Positions 35,145 through 44,042 of a stretch of 64,000 bases of DNA are shown piece after piece. Location: assembly GCF_014287675.1 (NCBI RefSeq), contig NZ_JACOPQ010000008.1:62001-126000 (forward strand), given 5' to 3'. Position numbers and translations under genes: made by a program. The notes under the pieces are model-generated. The model saw only the letters and a list, made by a program, of their open reading frames with translations. It had not been told where the DNA came from and ran no database searches. Source of the DNA: Lawsonibacter faecis. Lineage in GTDB: Bacteria; Bacillota; Clostridia; Oscillospirales; Oscillospiraceae. Positions within the stretch are counted from its first letter, which is position 1. Every line of letters starts with the position of its first letter.

Positions 35145-35357
35145 CTATTCCGGCCCGTCCTCCCGGCGCTCCAGCTCCTCCGCGGAGTACCAGCCCGTCT
35201 TTCCGTCCCTGAGGCGCACGCGGTACATCGCGTTTTCGTTGACTGCCACCACAATGCCCTCCGGCGACTCCACGGGGCGGCAGTTGACGCTCCCCTGCCC
35301 CCGCAGCGTCACGCGATCGAACACCCTGAACGTCCGGCCTGTCTTCTTCTTCCGCAT
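35145..35357 (-). CDS. Small conserved hypothetical protein
   Basis: 70 residues from the ATG at 35357 (GGGAGTG upstream), basic N-terminus MRKKKTGRTF then a beta-rich stretch (RVTLRGQGSVNCRPVESPEGIVVAVNENAMYRVRLRDGKTGWYSAEEL) resembling a small SH3-like or KOW-like barrel. Function unknown. Confidence 0.6.
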   Translation of the reverse strand: MRKKKTGRTFRVFDRVTLRGQGSVNCRPVESPEGIVVAVNENAMYRVRLRDGKTGWYSAEELERREDGPE

Positions 35358-35490
35358 CGCAAGCACTCCCTTCCGCGCGCAGCCTGTCTCCGCCTTCCCT
35401 TCCTCGGTTTTATTTTACCACCTTTGCGCCCCTGGCGCTATGATTTTCATCTCCTTTTCCCCCCTTCCTTCGCACCCGCCCGGGCGGGAG

Positions 35491-35528
35491 AAAAAGGGAG
35501 CGGGCCGCCCTGACGGGGCGGCCCGCTC
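35491..35528 (-). terminator. Terminator of the 5'-nucleotidase family gene
   Basis: A 13-bp stem (35498-35510 with 35516-35528, core GCGGGCCGCCC); on the minus strand it is followed by CCTTTTTC. Confidence 0.85.
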
Positions 35529-35538
35529 CGGGCGGTTC

Positions 35539-37536
35539 CTATTTTCCACGGTAGCTGCGGTAGCTCCGCCCGCCCTGGCGCTGGCTCCTTCTGAGCCGGC
35601 GGCGCTTGCGGGTGGCCACCCGGTAGACGATGAAAACCACCAGGGCGATCAGGAACACCGCCACCGCCAGCACCAGCAGCGTGACCCAGTTGGGCTGCCG
35701 GAGCAGGGCCACGGGGCTCCAGCTCTCCACGCTCACCTTCCGTCCCTCGGGGCCGGCATACCGGGCGGGGACCTGGGGCACGCCGCCCTCCGACGGGAAG
35801 GAGGCCAGATAGGTGGCCAGGGCGTACCACTCCTTCAGCTCGGAGCCGTTGTCCAGGTGGATGATGTGGGCCTCATAGTCGGTGATGGGGTTGCCCTGGG
35901 CGTCCTTGGGCGTGACCTTCAGGATGCCGAAGGACTTCTCCGTCACCAGACCCAGCATCTGGCTGGAGTAGAGGTTGGTGACGATGCGGTAGAGCTTGTT
36001 GTCGTCCAGGGGCGTCTTGGTGCCGTCGGAGGCCATAAGGGAGGGGTCGGTCATGCGGTTGAAGATCATGCGGTTCATATTGAACTGGTAGCTCACGCCG
36101 GAGGCGTAGAGCTGCGCGCCGGAGAAGATGGGGCCCACCGAGGGGTCCACCTCCAGGACGTTTTTGATCTCCCTGCCGGTGAGCCACACGTCGATGAGGG
36201 GATAGCCGGGGGTGCCGTCCGCCCCGGAGCCGATGGAGCTAACGTCGAAGGCGTTGGAGACGGTGATGTCCCCCTTGGAGAAGGTGGCCCGGATGACGCC
36301 GGAGTTGACGAAGGCGGCGGTAATCGGGGTGCCGCTTGTCCCCTCCACCTGCTTCACGGCGTAGATGTAGGCGTCGGTGATGAGGTTGCCCAGACTGTCC
36401 TCCTCCTGCTCCCGGGCGAATTGGGAGAGGGGCGTGAAGTCAAAGGAGGTGTGGGCCAGGACCTGGTCATAGGTCATGCCGAACTGGGAGAGGTACTCGG
36501 ACTCCACAAGCTGCTTGTACCCCGCCACGGTCTTTGCCATCGCGGGGTCCTCTTTCACATTCTCATCAATGGGGATGAGCTGGTAGTCCAGGACGGTGTT
36601 ATTGCCCTTCCCGTCCTTTTGGATGGTCACCTTGCCCAGGTTGGCGCAGTACTCGCCCACGCAGCCGATGACGGTGTTATTGACAATTTTGGGCTCCTCC
36701 AGGGTGGAGTGGGTGTGCCCGGAGACGATGAAGTCGATGCCGTCCACCGCCTTCGCCAGCTGCTCGTCCTCCGACTTCTTGGGGTCGGGATTGGTGCCCG
36801 AGTGGGAGCAGCAGAGGATGAAGTCGTAGTCCTCGTTGGCCTTGATCTCGTCCACCACCCGCTGGGCGGCCTGGGCGATGGGCTCCAGCACCATGCCGGA
36901 CATGGGCGCGCAGTCGTCGGCGTCCTGGCCCAGCACGCCGAACACCGCGAAGCGGACGCCGTCCTTCTCCACCATGGTGTAGTCGGTGACGCCGTAGTCG
37001 TCCAGCGCCCTCCACACGGCGGCGGAGGCCTCGTCGTAGCCCTCCTCCCCCTCCCTGGGGGGCAGATAGTTGGCCTGGACAATCCTGGGCAGGGGGTCGC
37101 CGCTTCTGAGCGCCGCCTCCAGCATCAGGGCGATGCCCTCGGCACGGTACTCGTACTCGTGGTTGCCGAAGGTGGTCACATCGAAGCCCATGGCCCCCAG
37201 GCTGCGCAGCTCGGTGGCCTCGGAGGTGTAGACCGTCTGAAAGAGGGAGCCCATGGCGAAGTCGCCGCCGTCGATGGTGATGGAGGGGATGCCGGCGGCC
37301 CTGGCGGCGTCCCGCTCCCCGGTGAGGGCGGTCATCAGGCGGGCGAAGCCGCCGTACTCGCCGCCGCCCTCCCTGGGGGCGGGCAGCAGATGGGAGTGCA
37401 TATCGTGGGTAAAGAGGATGGTCGCGGTCTTGCCTGCGCCCGGAATCTCCGCGGCGCTCGCTCCCAGGGCCAGCGCGCCCATCAGCAGCAGGCAGGCCAG
37501 CAGGAGCGCGGCGCCCCGTTTCAGCAGTCGTCTCAT
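35539..37536 (-). CDS. Membrane-anchored 5'-nucleotidase / cyclic phosphodiesterase (UshA-like)
   Basis: 665 residues. Signal peptide (MRRLLKRGAALLLACLLLMGALALGASAA), metallophosphatase domain with FTHDMHSHL, DGGDF, FGNHEYEY and SGHTHS metal-binding motifs, then a 5'-nucleotidase C-terminal domain (about 320-560). A membrane segment near residues 610-635 is followed by an arginine-rich tail, so the enzyme is anchored at the outer face of the membrane. It would release nucleosides and phosphate from extracellular nucleotides. GGGAGG before the ATG. Confidence 0.92.
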   Translation of the reverse strand: MRRLLKRGAALLLACLLLMGALALGASAAEIPGAGKTATILFTHDMHSHLLPAPREGGGEYGGFARLMTALTGERDAARAAGIPSITIDGGDFAMGSLFQTVYTSEATELRSLGAMGFDVTTFGNHEYEYRAEGIALMLEAALRSGDPLPRIVQANYLPPREGEEGYDEASAAVWRALDDYGVTDYTMVEKDGVRFAVFGVLGQDADDCAPMSGMVLEPIAQAAQRVVDEIKANEDYDFILCCSHSGTNPDPKKSEDEQLAKAVDGIDFIVSGHTHSTLEEPKIVNNTVIGCVGEYCANLGKVTIQKDGKGNNTVLDYQLIPIDENVKEDPAMAKTVAGYKQLVESEYLSQFGMTYDQVLAHTSFDFTPLSQFAREQEEDSLGNLITDAYIYAVKQVEGTSGTPITAAFVNSGVIRATFSKGDITVSNAFDVSSIGSGADGTPGYPLIDVWLTGREIKNVLEVDPSVGPIFSGAQLYASGVSYQFNMNRMIFNRMTDPSLMASDGTKTPLDDNKLYRIVTNLYSSQMLGLVTEKSFGILKVTPKDAQGNPITDYEAHIIHLDNGSELKEWYALATYLASFPSEGGVPQVPARYAGPEGRKVSVESWSPVALLRQPNWVTLLVLAVAVFLIALVVFIVYRVATRKRRRLRRSQRQGGRSYRSYRGK

Positions 37537-37589
37537 GTGTTACCTCCCGAATCAGAAGGGGCGGCCGCCCCTCCGCTCTATTGCCACCA

Positions 37590-40500
37590 TTATGACACAA
37601 ATCCCTTCTGAATGGAAGAGGGATTTGCACGAATTGCACAAACCCGGAAAGCCCAATCCAAAAACCGGGGGCGCGGCCCCCCGCCCCGCCCCCCGGGGGG
37701 GCACTCCTCCAGCCGGCTTTTCTTGTAGCAGGTAATATCGTGGCAGGTCAGCAGGCAGGCCTCCCGGCCCTCCCAGCGGATCAGCGCCGCGTCGGCGGAG
37801 GACCAGACGTTAAGAATCCGGTTGTAGATCTCCATGGTGCGGTTCACCGACGTGCGGATATTGCGGGCCGGGCACTGCTCGCAGGGCCCGCTGCGGCCGA
37901 AGAACGCCCTGTAGCAGCACATCCCCACCTCGGCCTCCGGCGCGATGGCCCGGGTTTTGGCGTTGATGAAGAGCATCTCGTAGGTATCCGGGTCGACGAC
38001 GTAAATCCAGGAGTTCTGGTTGTCCAGCGCCATCAGCAGACCTTGGGCGGCGGTCTCGGTCTTCTCCTGGGCCCGCATCTTCAGCAGGAAGACGGACAGC
38101 AGCTCGGCCACGAAGGTCAGCGCGTCAATCTGGTCCTTGGTCCAGAGGCGGTTTTCGCCGTTCTCGTCGAACCCCACCCAGCCCCGGAACCGCCCGTTGT
38201 CCCGGATGGCGCACTGGAGCATGGATTTGATTCCCTGGGGGACCAGTATGTCCTGCTGCGCCTGGGGCAGCTCGGAGATGTCGGGACAGTAAAAGATACC
38301 GTTCTCGTTGAAATTCTCCATGTATCCGCCGCCCAGGTCCTCAAAGCTCACGCTCTGGAGCTTGTCGATCTGGGGCTCAATCCCCGTATTGCACCACTCA
38401 AAGGTATTGGTGCTGTGCCGGTTCTCCCCGTCGTTTTCAAAGATGTAGGCCCGGCTCACGTCGAACTGACGGCCCGCCATCTCCAGGATGGACTCCACCG
38501 CCTCCTCCACATTGCCCGCCCTGTATAATATCTGGAAGACATACTGGATGAAGCCGGAAGTCTTGGTGGCGCCCCGCTCGTCGGAGTCGATGCGGGCGCC
38601 CAGCGCGCTCCCCGCCGGGGCCAGGTCCTCAAAGCTCTGGTCCATCCACCTGCCGTCGTAGGCCACGAAGCAGTTCTTTCCCTGGCTCTTGGCCTGGTAG
38701 AGCGCCCGGTCCGCCCGCTGGAACAGGTCCTGATAGCACAGTCCGTCCTCCGGGGCGTAGGCGATGCCGATGGAGCAGGAGAGCGGGCACTTGTCCAGCT
38801 CCCCCTCGAAGAGCTCCCGGAAGCTCTCCACCAGCAGGCCGGCCCGGTTCTCCGCCACCTCCCGGTTGGGCAGCCGGGGCAGGAAGACCATAAACTCGTC
38901 GCCGCCGATGCGGCCGATGATGTCCCCGCCCCGGAAGAGCTCCCGGATGCGGTCTGAGATCTGGGTGAGCACCGCGTCGCCGAACATATGGCCGTAGCTG
39001 TCGTTGATCAGCTTAAAATTGTCCACGTCCAGAATGAGCATGGCCCCGATCTCGCCGCTCTCCCGCTGCTCCAGGTACTGCTCCACCCGGCGGTGCATGG
39101 CGGCCTTGTTGCACAGGCCCGTGAGGGCGTCCATCTCCGCCTTGGCCTGGAGGGCGCGGGTGCGGCTCTTCTCGCTGTCCACGTCCAGAATCACGCCCAC
39201 CGCCTTGATGGGTCTGCCGTTCTCATCGTACTGGGCCGAGGCCCGGGTGCGGCACCAGAGGTACCGCCCGTCGGCGGCGGCGATGCGGTACTCCGCCTGG
39301 GCGTAGGACGTGCCGGCGGCCAGCTTGTCGATGAGCTCCTCCAGCGCGGGCCGGTCGTCGGGGTAGATGTGGGAGGAGGAGGCCATACCCATGGCGCTGC
39401 GCTCCCCGGCGGGGGGATAGCCGAATTTTTTCTCCCAGTTCTGGGAGTAGCTGATCTGGTCGGTGAGCATGTCCCACTCGAAGATGATGTCGTCGGTCTG
39501 GTCCATGATAATCTGGTGGCGCTCCAGGGAGAGGCGCAGCTCCTCCCGGGCGCGCTTGTCCCGGGTCACGTCCACAAGCACACAGTAGAGGTATTCGTCG
39601 CCGTCCTCCTCCACCACCTGGCCCTTGTCCAGAACCCAGACGGTGGAGCCGTCCTTGCGGCGGACGCGGTACTCAAGCTCTACGGCGTTGCCCGCCTGAA
39701 GCTGTTCGCGCACCTGAGCCGCCGCCTGGGCCCGGTCGTCGGGGTGGAGCATGGCGAGCAGGCGGTTCTGGAACCGCTGGGCGATCTCCTCCTCGTTGTA
39801 GCCGAACATGGCGGTGAGGCCCGCGCCGGCGCGGACCATCGTAAGCTGGCTGTCGTTCCGGCACTGAACGATGCCGCCGGGGATGTTCCGGGCCAGCGCC
39901 ACCACGCCCTGCTCCGTCTTTTCTCCGTCCTCGCTGCGCCGGAGGGACAGCTCCCCGCCGATATCCCGCCAGATCATCATGGCCCGGTGGCGGTGGGGGT
40001 CCTCGGTATCGATGCGCAGGAGCGTGGCCCGATACCAGTGGTAGTCCCCGGTGCTGCGGCGGAAGACCCGGTACTCCCGGGAGCGCTTCATCAGCCCTTC
40101 CTCAAAGAAGGTGCCCAGGTAGTTCTCCATGGTCTCCTCCACCCGGCGGCGGTCGTCGGGGTGGACGCTGCTCTGGACGAAGGCGTGGAAGCACTGGCGG
40201 AAGCTGCCGCCGGAGCGGAGCTGGTCGAAGTCGTCGTTGGGGGCGTAGACCATGTGGTAGATGTCCGCGTCCAGGTCCACCTCCAGCACGGGCACGTTGA
40301 GGTAGCGCAGCACGGTAAAGTACTTGGTCTGGGTGAGCTGGGCGGTATCCACCTCGTGGAGGAACTCCGCCTCCGGCCGCGGCTGGAAATCCGCGCTTGG
40401 GGAGCGGCCGTCGGCGTACTCCCGGGCCAGCACGCGAAACTGCTCGCCCACGTTTTTCAGGCACTCCAGCAGCTTGGGCGAGAAAGCGCCGCATTCCCCG

Positions 40501-41465
40501 TTGAGAATCATGTTCATGGCCTTCTCGTGGGAGTAGGCCTTCTTGTAGACCCGGTCGGTGGTCAGCGCGTCGTAGCAGTCGGCGATGCCCGCCACCTGGG
40601 CGCAGATGGGGATGTTGTCCCCCTTGAGCTTGTCCGGGTAGCCCCTGCCGTCCCAGCGCTCATGGTGGTAGCGGCAGATGTTGTAGGCGTAGCGCAGGTA
40701 CTCCTGATCCCCCAGCCGGGAGAGTCCGTCCAGCATGGCGCAGCCCTTGGTGGTGTGGGTCTTCATGATCTCGAACTCCCCGTCAGTGAGGCGTCCGGGC
40801 TTGTTGAGGATGGAGTCCGGGATGGCGATCTTGCCCACGTCGTGCATGGCGGCGGCCCGGGTGATGCTCTCGATCTTCCGCTCGTCCAGACCGTACTCCC
40901 GGCAGTTGCAGGCCACGTCGTGGAGCAGAATTTTGGTAAACATGCGGATGCGCAGGATGTGCTGGCCCGACTCCATGCTCCTGTACTCGATGACGGAGGA
41001 GAGGGCGTCGGTAATAATCTCGTTGGACTCCCGCAGGCTCTGCGCCTGCTCCTCCACCAGGTCCTCCAGGTGGAGCTTGTGGAGGTTGAGCTCGATGATG
41101 TTCTGCACCCGCCGCCGGATGACGTGGGGCTCAAAGGGCTTCATCACGATATCCGAGGCCCCCAGGTCGAAGGCCCGGACCTCGCTCTCAGCGGAGCCCT
41201 CCGCCGTAACCATCACCACGGGGATCTGGTCCAGGAAGCCCCGGGCGCTCATCTCCTTGAGCACCTCGTAGCCGTTCTTCACCGGCATCACCACGTCCAG
41301 CAGCATGACGGCGATGGCGCTGCGGTACTGCTCCACCAGGAGCATGGCCTGCTCGCCGTTCTCCGCCTCCAGGATGTGGTACTCGTCCTCCAGCACGCCC
41401 CGGAGGATGGCGCGGTTGATCTCCATGTCATCCACGATCAGAATGACATTTCTCTTCCCGCTCAT
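37590..41465 (-). CDS. Multidomain response regulator: REC, HD-GYP, PAS repeats, GGDEF, GAF
   Basis: About 1291 residues from the ATG at 41465, overlapping the HPt stop (TGATG). In order: receiver (ILIVDDMEINR; phospho-Asp in VMLLDVVMPVKNG; KPF), HD-GYP phosphodiesterase at about 130-340 with MHDVGKIAIPD and HHERWDGRGYP, three PAS-like modules (about 390-765, with HPDDR motifs), GGDEF near 770-930 with intact IGGDEFMVFLPR and an I-site RGGD five residues before it, a GAF-like part (about 960-1110) and a last module with CCYRAFF...CEQCPA cysteines. Both c-di-GMP synthesis and breakdown signatures look active. It probably receives phosphate through the adjacent HPt protein. Confidence 0.92.
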   Translation of the reverse strand: MSGKRNVILIVDDMEINRAILRGVLEDEYHILEAENGEQAMLLVEQYRSAIAVMLLDVVMPVKNGYEVLKEMSARGFLDQIPVVMVTAEGSAESEVRAFDLGASDIVMKPFEPHVIRRRVQNIIELNLHKLHLEDLVEEQAQSLRESNEIITDALSSVIEYRSMESGQHILRIRMFTKILLHDVACNCREYGLDERKIESITRAAAMHDVGKIAIPDSILNKPGRLTDGEFEIMKTHTTKGCAMLDGLSRLGDQEYLRYAYNICRYHHERWDGRGYPDKLKGDNIPICAQVAGIADCYDALTTDRVYKKAYSHEKAMNMILNGECGAFSPKLLECLKNVGEQFRVLAREYADGRSPSADFQPRPEAEFLHEVDTAQLTQTKYFTVLRYLNVPVLEVDLDADIYHMVYAPNDDFDQLRSGGSFRQCFHAFVQSSVHPDDRRRVEETMENYLGTFFEEGLMKRSREYRVFRRSTGDYHWYRATLLRIDTEDPHRHRAMMIWRDIGGELSLRRSEDGEKTEQGVVALARNIPGGIVQCRNDSQLTMVRAGAGLTAMFGYNEEEIAQRFQNRLLAMLHPDDRAQAAAQVREQLQAGNAVELEYRVRRKDGSTVWVLDKGQVVEEDGDEYLYCVLVDVTRDKRAREELRLSLERHQIIMDQTDDIIFEWDMLTDQISYSQNWEKKFGYPPAGERSAMGMASSSHIYPDDRPALEELIDKLAAGTSYAQAEYRIAAADGRYLWCRTRASAQYDENGRPIKAVGVILDVDSEKSRTRALQAKAEMDALTGLCNKAAMHRRVEQYLEQRESGEIGAMLILDVDNFKLINDSYGHMFGDAVLTQISDRIRELFRGGDIIGRIGGDEFMVFLPRLPNREVAENRAGLLVESFRELFEGELDKCPLSCSIGIAYAPEDGLCYQDLFQRADRALYQAKSQGKNCFVAYDGRWMDQSFEDLAPAGSALGARIDSDERGATKTSGFIQYVFQILYRAGNVEEAVESILEMAGRQFDVSRAYIFENDGENRHSTNTFEWCNTGIEPQIDKLQSVSFEDLGGGYMENFNENGIFYCPDISELPQAQQDILVPQGIKSMLQCAIRDNGRFRGWVGFDENGENRLWTKDQIDALTFVAELLSVFLLKMRAQEKTETAAQGLLMALDNQNSWIYVVDPDTYEMLFINAKTRAIAPEAEVGMCCYRAFFGRSGPCEQCPARNIRTSVNRTMEIYNRILNVWSSADAALIRWEGREACLLTCHDITCYKKSRLEECPPGGRGGGPRPRFLDWAFRVCAIRANPSSIQKGFVS

Positions 41466-41827
41466 CAATTCCCGCCCCCGGCCAGCAAAGCCGTCACGGC
41501 GCGGTAGGCCGCCTCCGCCGGCGCATAGGACGCCCTGGCGCCGTCCAGGTCCCCGGCGCGCAGGAATTCCACCAGCACGCACACCGCTTCGTAGAGGGCG
41601 GTGAACCCCAGGTTCCCCGCGATCCCCTTCAGGGTGTGGGCGGCCATAAAGCCCCCCTCCGCGTCCCCCGCCTCCAGGGCGGGGGCGATGGCGTCGAAGG
41701 TCTTGTCGTCCATGAATTTCAGGAGGAAGCGCTCGTAAAACGCCTCGTTGTTCATAAAGCGCCTCAGCGCGCCCTCCGTGTCCGCCCCCAGCTCCGTCAG
41801 AGCGTCAATCAGTCTGCTGTTGCTCAT
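41465..41827 (-). CDS. HPt phosphotransfer protein
   Basis: 120 residues from the ATG at 41827 (GGGGG site upstream). Four-helix pattern with the phosphoacceptor histidine in FMAAHTLKGIAGNLGF (about residue 62). Coupled to the large receiver/c-di-GMP gene by a 1-base overlap, so it probably relays phosphate to that receiver from a kinase encoded elsewhere. Confidence 0.9.
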   Translation of the reverse strand: MSNSRLIDALTELGADTEGALRRFMNNEAFYERFLLKFMDDKTFDAIAPALEAGDAEGGFMAAHTLKGIAGNLGFTALYEAVCVLVEFLRAGDLDGARASYAPAEAAYRAVTALLAGGGN

Positions 41828-41997
41828 ATCCCCCACGTCCTTCCACGGCGGCAAATTTCCCAGCGCGCGTCGGCCCCTGTCAAAACAAAGTCCATATTGA
41901 TTTAAGTATATCGCGTCCGGCGTAAACAGTCAAACAAAACCGCCCGTTACCGCCGGATTTTCTCCCACGTACCGCACCCGCAGTTTTAAATTAATGC

Positions 41998-42026
41998 TTG
42001 ACATCCGCGTTTTATGCTGATATACT
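41998..42026 (+). promoter_or_regulatory. Consensus-like housekeeping promoter of infC-rpmI-rplT
   Basis: TTGACA at 41998-42003, a 17-base spacer, TGA then TATACT at 42021-42026 (extended -10). Transcription would start near 42033. Confidence 0.9.
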
Positions 42027-42032
42027 ATCACA

Positions 42033-42200
42033 GCACAATAAAGCAGGAACGGTACCTTCCGTCCTCACCTCCCGCCAGCGGCGCAGGGGTCAACATGGAG
42101 TCAGGTCGCACCGGCAGCGGTGCGCTCTGTCGTGTTGGACGCGGGTACCGATTCGGTAGCCGTTTTTTTTGCGGTTAAAGTGAATTGGAGGTGCTTTCGT
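42033..42200 (+). promoter_or_regulatory. infC leader with internal terminator (L20-leader-like attenuator)
   Basis: About 168 bases of untranslated leader. A hairpin at 42142-42162 (CGG.TACCG with CGGTA.CCG, loop ATT, one mismatch) is followed by T8 at 42163-42170, 30 bases before the infC start. In Firmicutes L20 binds the leader of its own operon to favour termination; this leader has the right place and form, but the sequence was not matched to a covariance model. Confidence 0.6.
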
Positions 42201-42740
42201 ATCAGCAACAAGGGTCATCAGCTCAATGAGGAGATTCGGGACCGCGAGGTCCGTCTGGTCGCCGAGGACGGCGAGCAGCTTGGCATCATGTCCGCCCGGG
42301 ACGCTTTGGAAAAAGCCATGGACCAGGGTCTGGACCTGGTGAAGATCTCCCCCACCGCCAATCCCCCCGTATGCAAGCTCATGGACTACGGTAAGTTCAA
42401 GTTCGAGCAGCAGAAGCGGGATAAGGAGGCGCGCAAGAACCAGCACGTGGTCGAAATCAAGGAAGTGCGTATGTCTCCTGGCATCGACGTCAACGACTTC
42501 AACGTCAAGCTCCGCAACGCCCAGAAGTTCCTCTCCGAAGGCGACCGGGTCAAGGTCACCGTCCGCTTCCGCGGCCGTGAAATGGCCCACACCAGCATCG
42601 GCCGGGACCTTCTGCTCAAGTTTGCCGAGCAGTGCGCCGAGGTGGCTACGCTTGACAAGGACCCCAAGCTGGACGGACGGCATATGTCCATCTTCCTGTC
42701 CTCCAAAATCAGCAAGGACGCCAAGGACGGCAAGAAATAA
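42201..42740 (+). CDS. infC: Translation initiation factor IF-3, ATC start codon
   Basis: 179 residues. The start is read as ATC at 42201: GGAGGTG (42187-42193) is spaced 7 bases from it and the protein then begins with the usual SNKGHQLNEEIRDREVRLV; in-frame GTG at 42180 has no ribosome site. N-domain to about residue 75, linker, C-domain with VKVTVRFRGREMAH. A non-AUG start is typical for infC, because IF-3 rejects it and so limits its own synthesis. Confidence 0.95.
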   Translation: MSNKGHQLNEEIRDREVRLVAEDGEQLGIMSARDALEKAMDQGLDLVKISPTANPPVCKLMDYGKFKFEQQKRDKEARKNQHVVEIKEVRMSPGIDVNDFNVKLRNAQKFLSEGDRVKVTVRFRGREMAHTSIGRDLLLKFAEQCAEVATLDKDPKLDGRHMSIFLSSKISKDAKDGKK

Positions 42741-42782
42741 ACGATTCCTTCGCGGAATGAAACAGTAAAGGAGAACACTACA

Positions 42783-42986
42783 ATGCCGAAGCTCAAGACT
42801 CACAGCGGCGCCAAGAAGCGCTTTAATCTCACCAAGAGCGGCAAGGTCAAGCGCGCCCAGACCAAGAAGCGTCATCTGCTCAACGGCCATGGCAAGACCA
42901 CCAAGCTCAAGCGCTCCCTGCGCGGCGCCACCTATGCCGACAAGACCAACGAGCCCGCCATCAAGCGCATGATTCCTTACAAATAA
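42783..42986 (+). CDS. rpmI: Ribosomal protein bL35
   Basis: 67 residues, very basic, starting MPKLKTHSGAKKRFNLTKSG and carrying GHGKTTKLKRSLRG; normal length. Second gene of the infC operon with AAGGAG upstream. Confidence 0.98.
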   Translation: MPKLKTHSGAKKRFNLTKSGKVKRAQTKKRHLLNGHGKTTKLKRSLRGATYADKTNEPAIKRMIPYK

Positions 42987-43026
42987 GAATCTTTCTTTCA
43001 CTCACAACATAGGAGGCTAATCTACA

Positions 43027-43383
43027 ATGGCTAGAGTTAAAGGCGCGATGATGACGCGCAAGAGAAGAAATAAAATCCTCAAGCTCGCGAAGGGCTACTG
43101 GGGCGCCAAGAGCAAGCACTTCAAGATGGCCAACGAGCAGGTCATGAAGTCCCTCAAGTACGCCTACACCGGCCGCCGCCTGAAGAAGCGCGACTTCCGT
43201 TCCCTGTGGATCACCCGCATCAGCGCCGCCTGCAAGATGAACGGCATGAACTACTCCACCTTCATGAACGGCCTGAAGAAGTCCGGCATCGAGATCAACC
43301 GCAAGATGCTGGCCGAGATGGCCGTCAACGACAAGGCCGCCTTCACCCAGCTCACCGAGATGGCGAAGGCCAAGCTGGCCTGA
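43027..43383 (+). CDS. rplT: Ribosomal protein bL20
   Basis: 118 residues, MARVKGAMMTRKRRNKILKLAKGYWGAKS, RDFRSLWITRISAACK and a C-terminal LAEMAVNDKAAFTQL, the usual L20 sequence. Large-subunit assembly protein and likely repressor of its own operon through the leader. Confidence 0.98.
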   Translation: MARVKGAMMTRKRRNKILKLAKGYWGAKSKHFKMANEQVMKSLKYAYTGRRLKKRDFRSLWITRISAACKMNGMNYSTFMNGLKKSGIEINRKMLAEMAVNDKAAFTQLTEMAKAKLA

Positions 43384-43422
43384 CGCCCGCCGCCGCGGAC
43401 AGAAAACTCCCCCCGCTATGAT

Positions 43423-43477
43423 ATGCTCCCTTCATGAGAGACAGTGAAGCTTAGAACTGTCATCATGGAGGGAGCAT
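43423..43477. repeat. 55-nt imperfect hairpin downstream of rplT
   Basis: ATGCTCCCTTCATGA pairs with TCATGGAGGGAGCAT, and an inner GACAGT pairs with ACTGTC around a 10-nt loop. No T-run follows. It directly precedes the transposase-like fragment, so it may be the end of an insertion element. Confidence 0.6.
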
Positions 43478-43481
43478 TGTC

Positions 43482-43655
43482 ATGTCAGGAAGAGAGAAAT
43501 GATGCCCGAAAAAAAGATGGAGACAGTTCTCAGACGCCTCAGCGGAGAAAGCAGTATAAGCGGAGTACCTCAACACGGCGAAATCGATATGAGGAAGATG
43601 CGGACCTGCTGTGCGTGGCCATACTGGCTTTGCCGGGCGAAGCACTGAGACTCCC
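43482..43655 (+). pseudogene. Possible remnant of an insertion-element transposase (OrfA-like)
   Basis: Two short pieces: MSGREK then a stop, and a following frame with MMPEKKMETVLRRLSGESSI. This is like the start of IS3-type OrfA proteins (KMETVLRLLRGE, then a helix-turn-helix). The rest is out of frame and quickly ends. A 55-nt hairpin lies just upstream. Weak, short match. Confidence 0.35.
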
Positions 43656-43688
43656 CCGCCGCAATCATATGGCGGATCAGTCTCTTTT

Positions 43689-44042
43689 CTAAGTTCTGTA
43701 CAGCCGATAGGTACAGTATGATTGCGTCTCCGGCTGTCCTTCAGGATATACCGAAATAAACTTTACGGAAAAAATATTACAGGTGGTTTCCACGCCGGTA
43801 CACGGGTCACGAAGTACAAAATAGCTGGGTCCGACATTAGCGAGAAAACCAGACATCGTCTTTACTGACTGTGTGCCGATCAGAAAATCGCATATTACAA
43901 ATCGTCCCTTAGCGGTATATAAAAGCTCCTGCAAAGAGCGCTTATCAATAGGAGAAGCTACAGTTTTATGAAGCTGAGGGACTTGAACTTCATATGGCTC
44001 CCAGTTGGGATTCGGTATCGCAGCCATATCATGACTCATCAT
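43689..44042 (-). CDS. Small GerQ/DUF2642-like protein, possibly spore-associated
   Basis: 117 residues with GGAGGTG right before the ATG. After a Pro-rich start (PNPNWEPYEVQVPQL) the core SLQELLYTAKGRFVICDFLIG...MSGFLANVGPSYFVLRDPCTGVETTCNIFSVKFISVY follows the pattern of GerQ spore coat proteins and DUF2642 (LL..KG......G.L..VG..Y.VL.DP.TG). The assignment is by pattern only. AT-richer than the neighbouring rplT operon. Confidence 0.5.
   Translation of the reverse strand: MMSHDMAAIPNPNWEPYEVQVPQLHKTVASPIDKRSLQELLYTAKGRFVICDFLIGTQSVKTMSGFLANVGPSYFVLRDPCTGVETTCNIFSVKFISVYPEGQPETQSYCTYRLYRT

Noticed and set aside
43444..43692. An 82-codon plus-strand frame after rplT
   Set aside because: Highly charged random-looking product; the same DNA in another frame resembles a transposase start.
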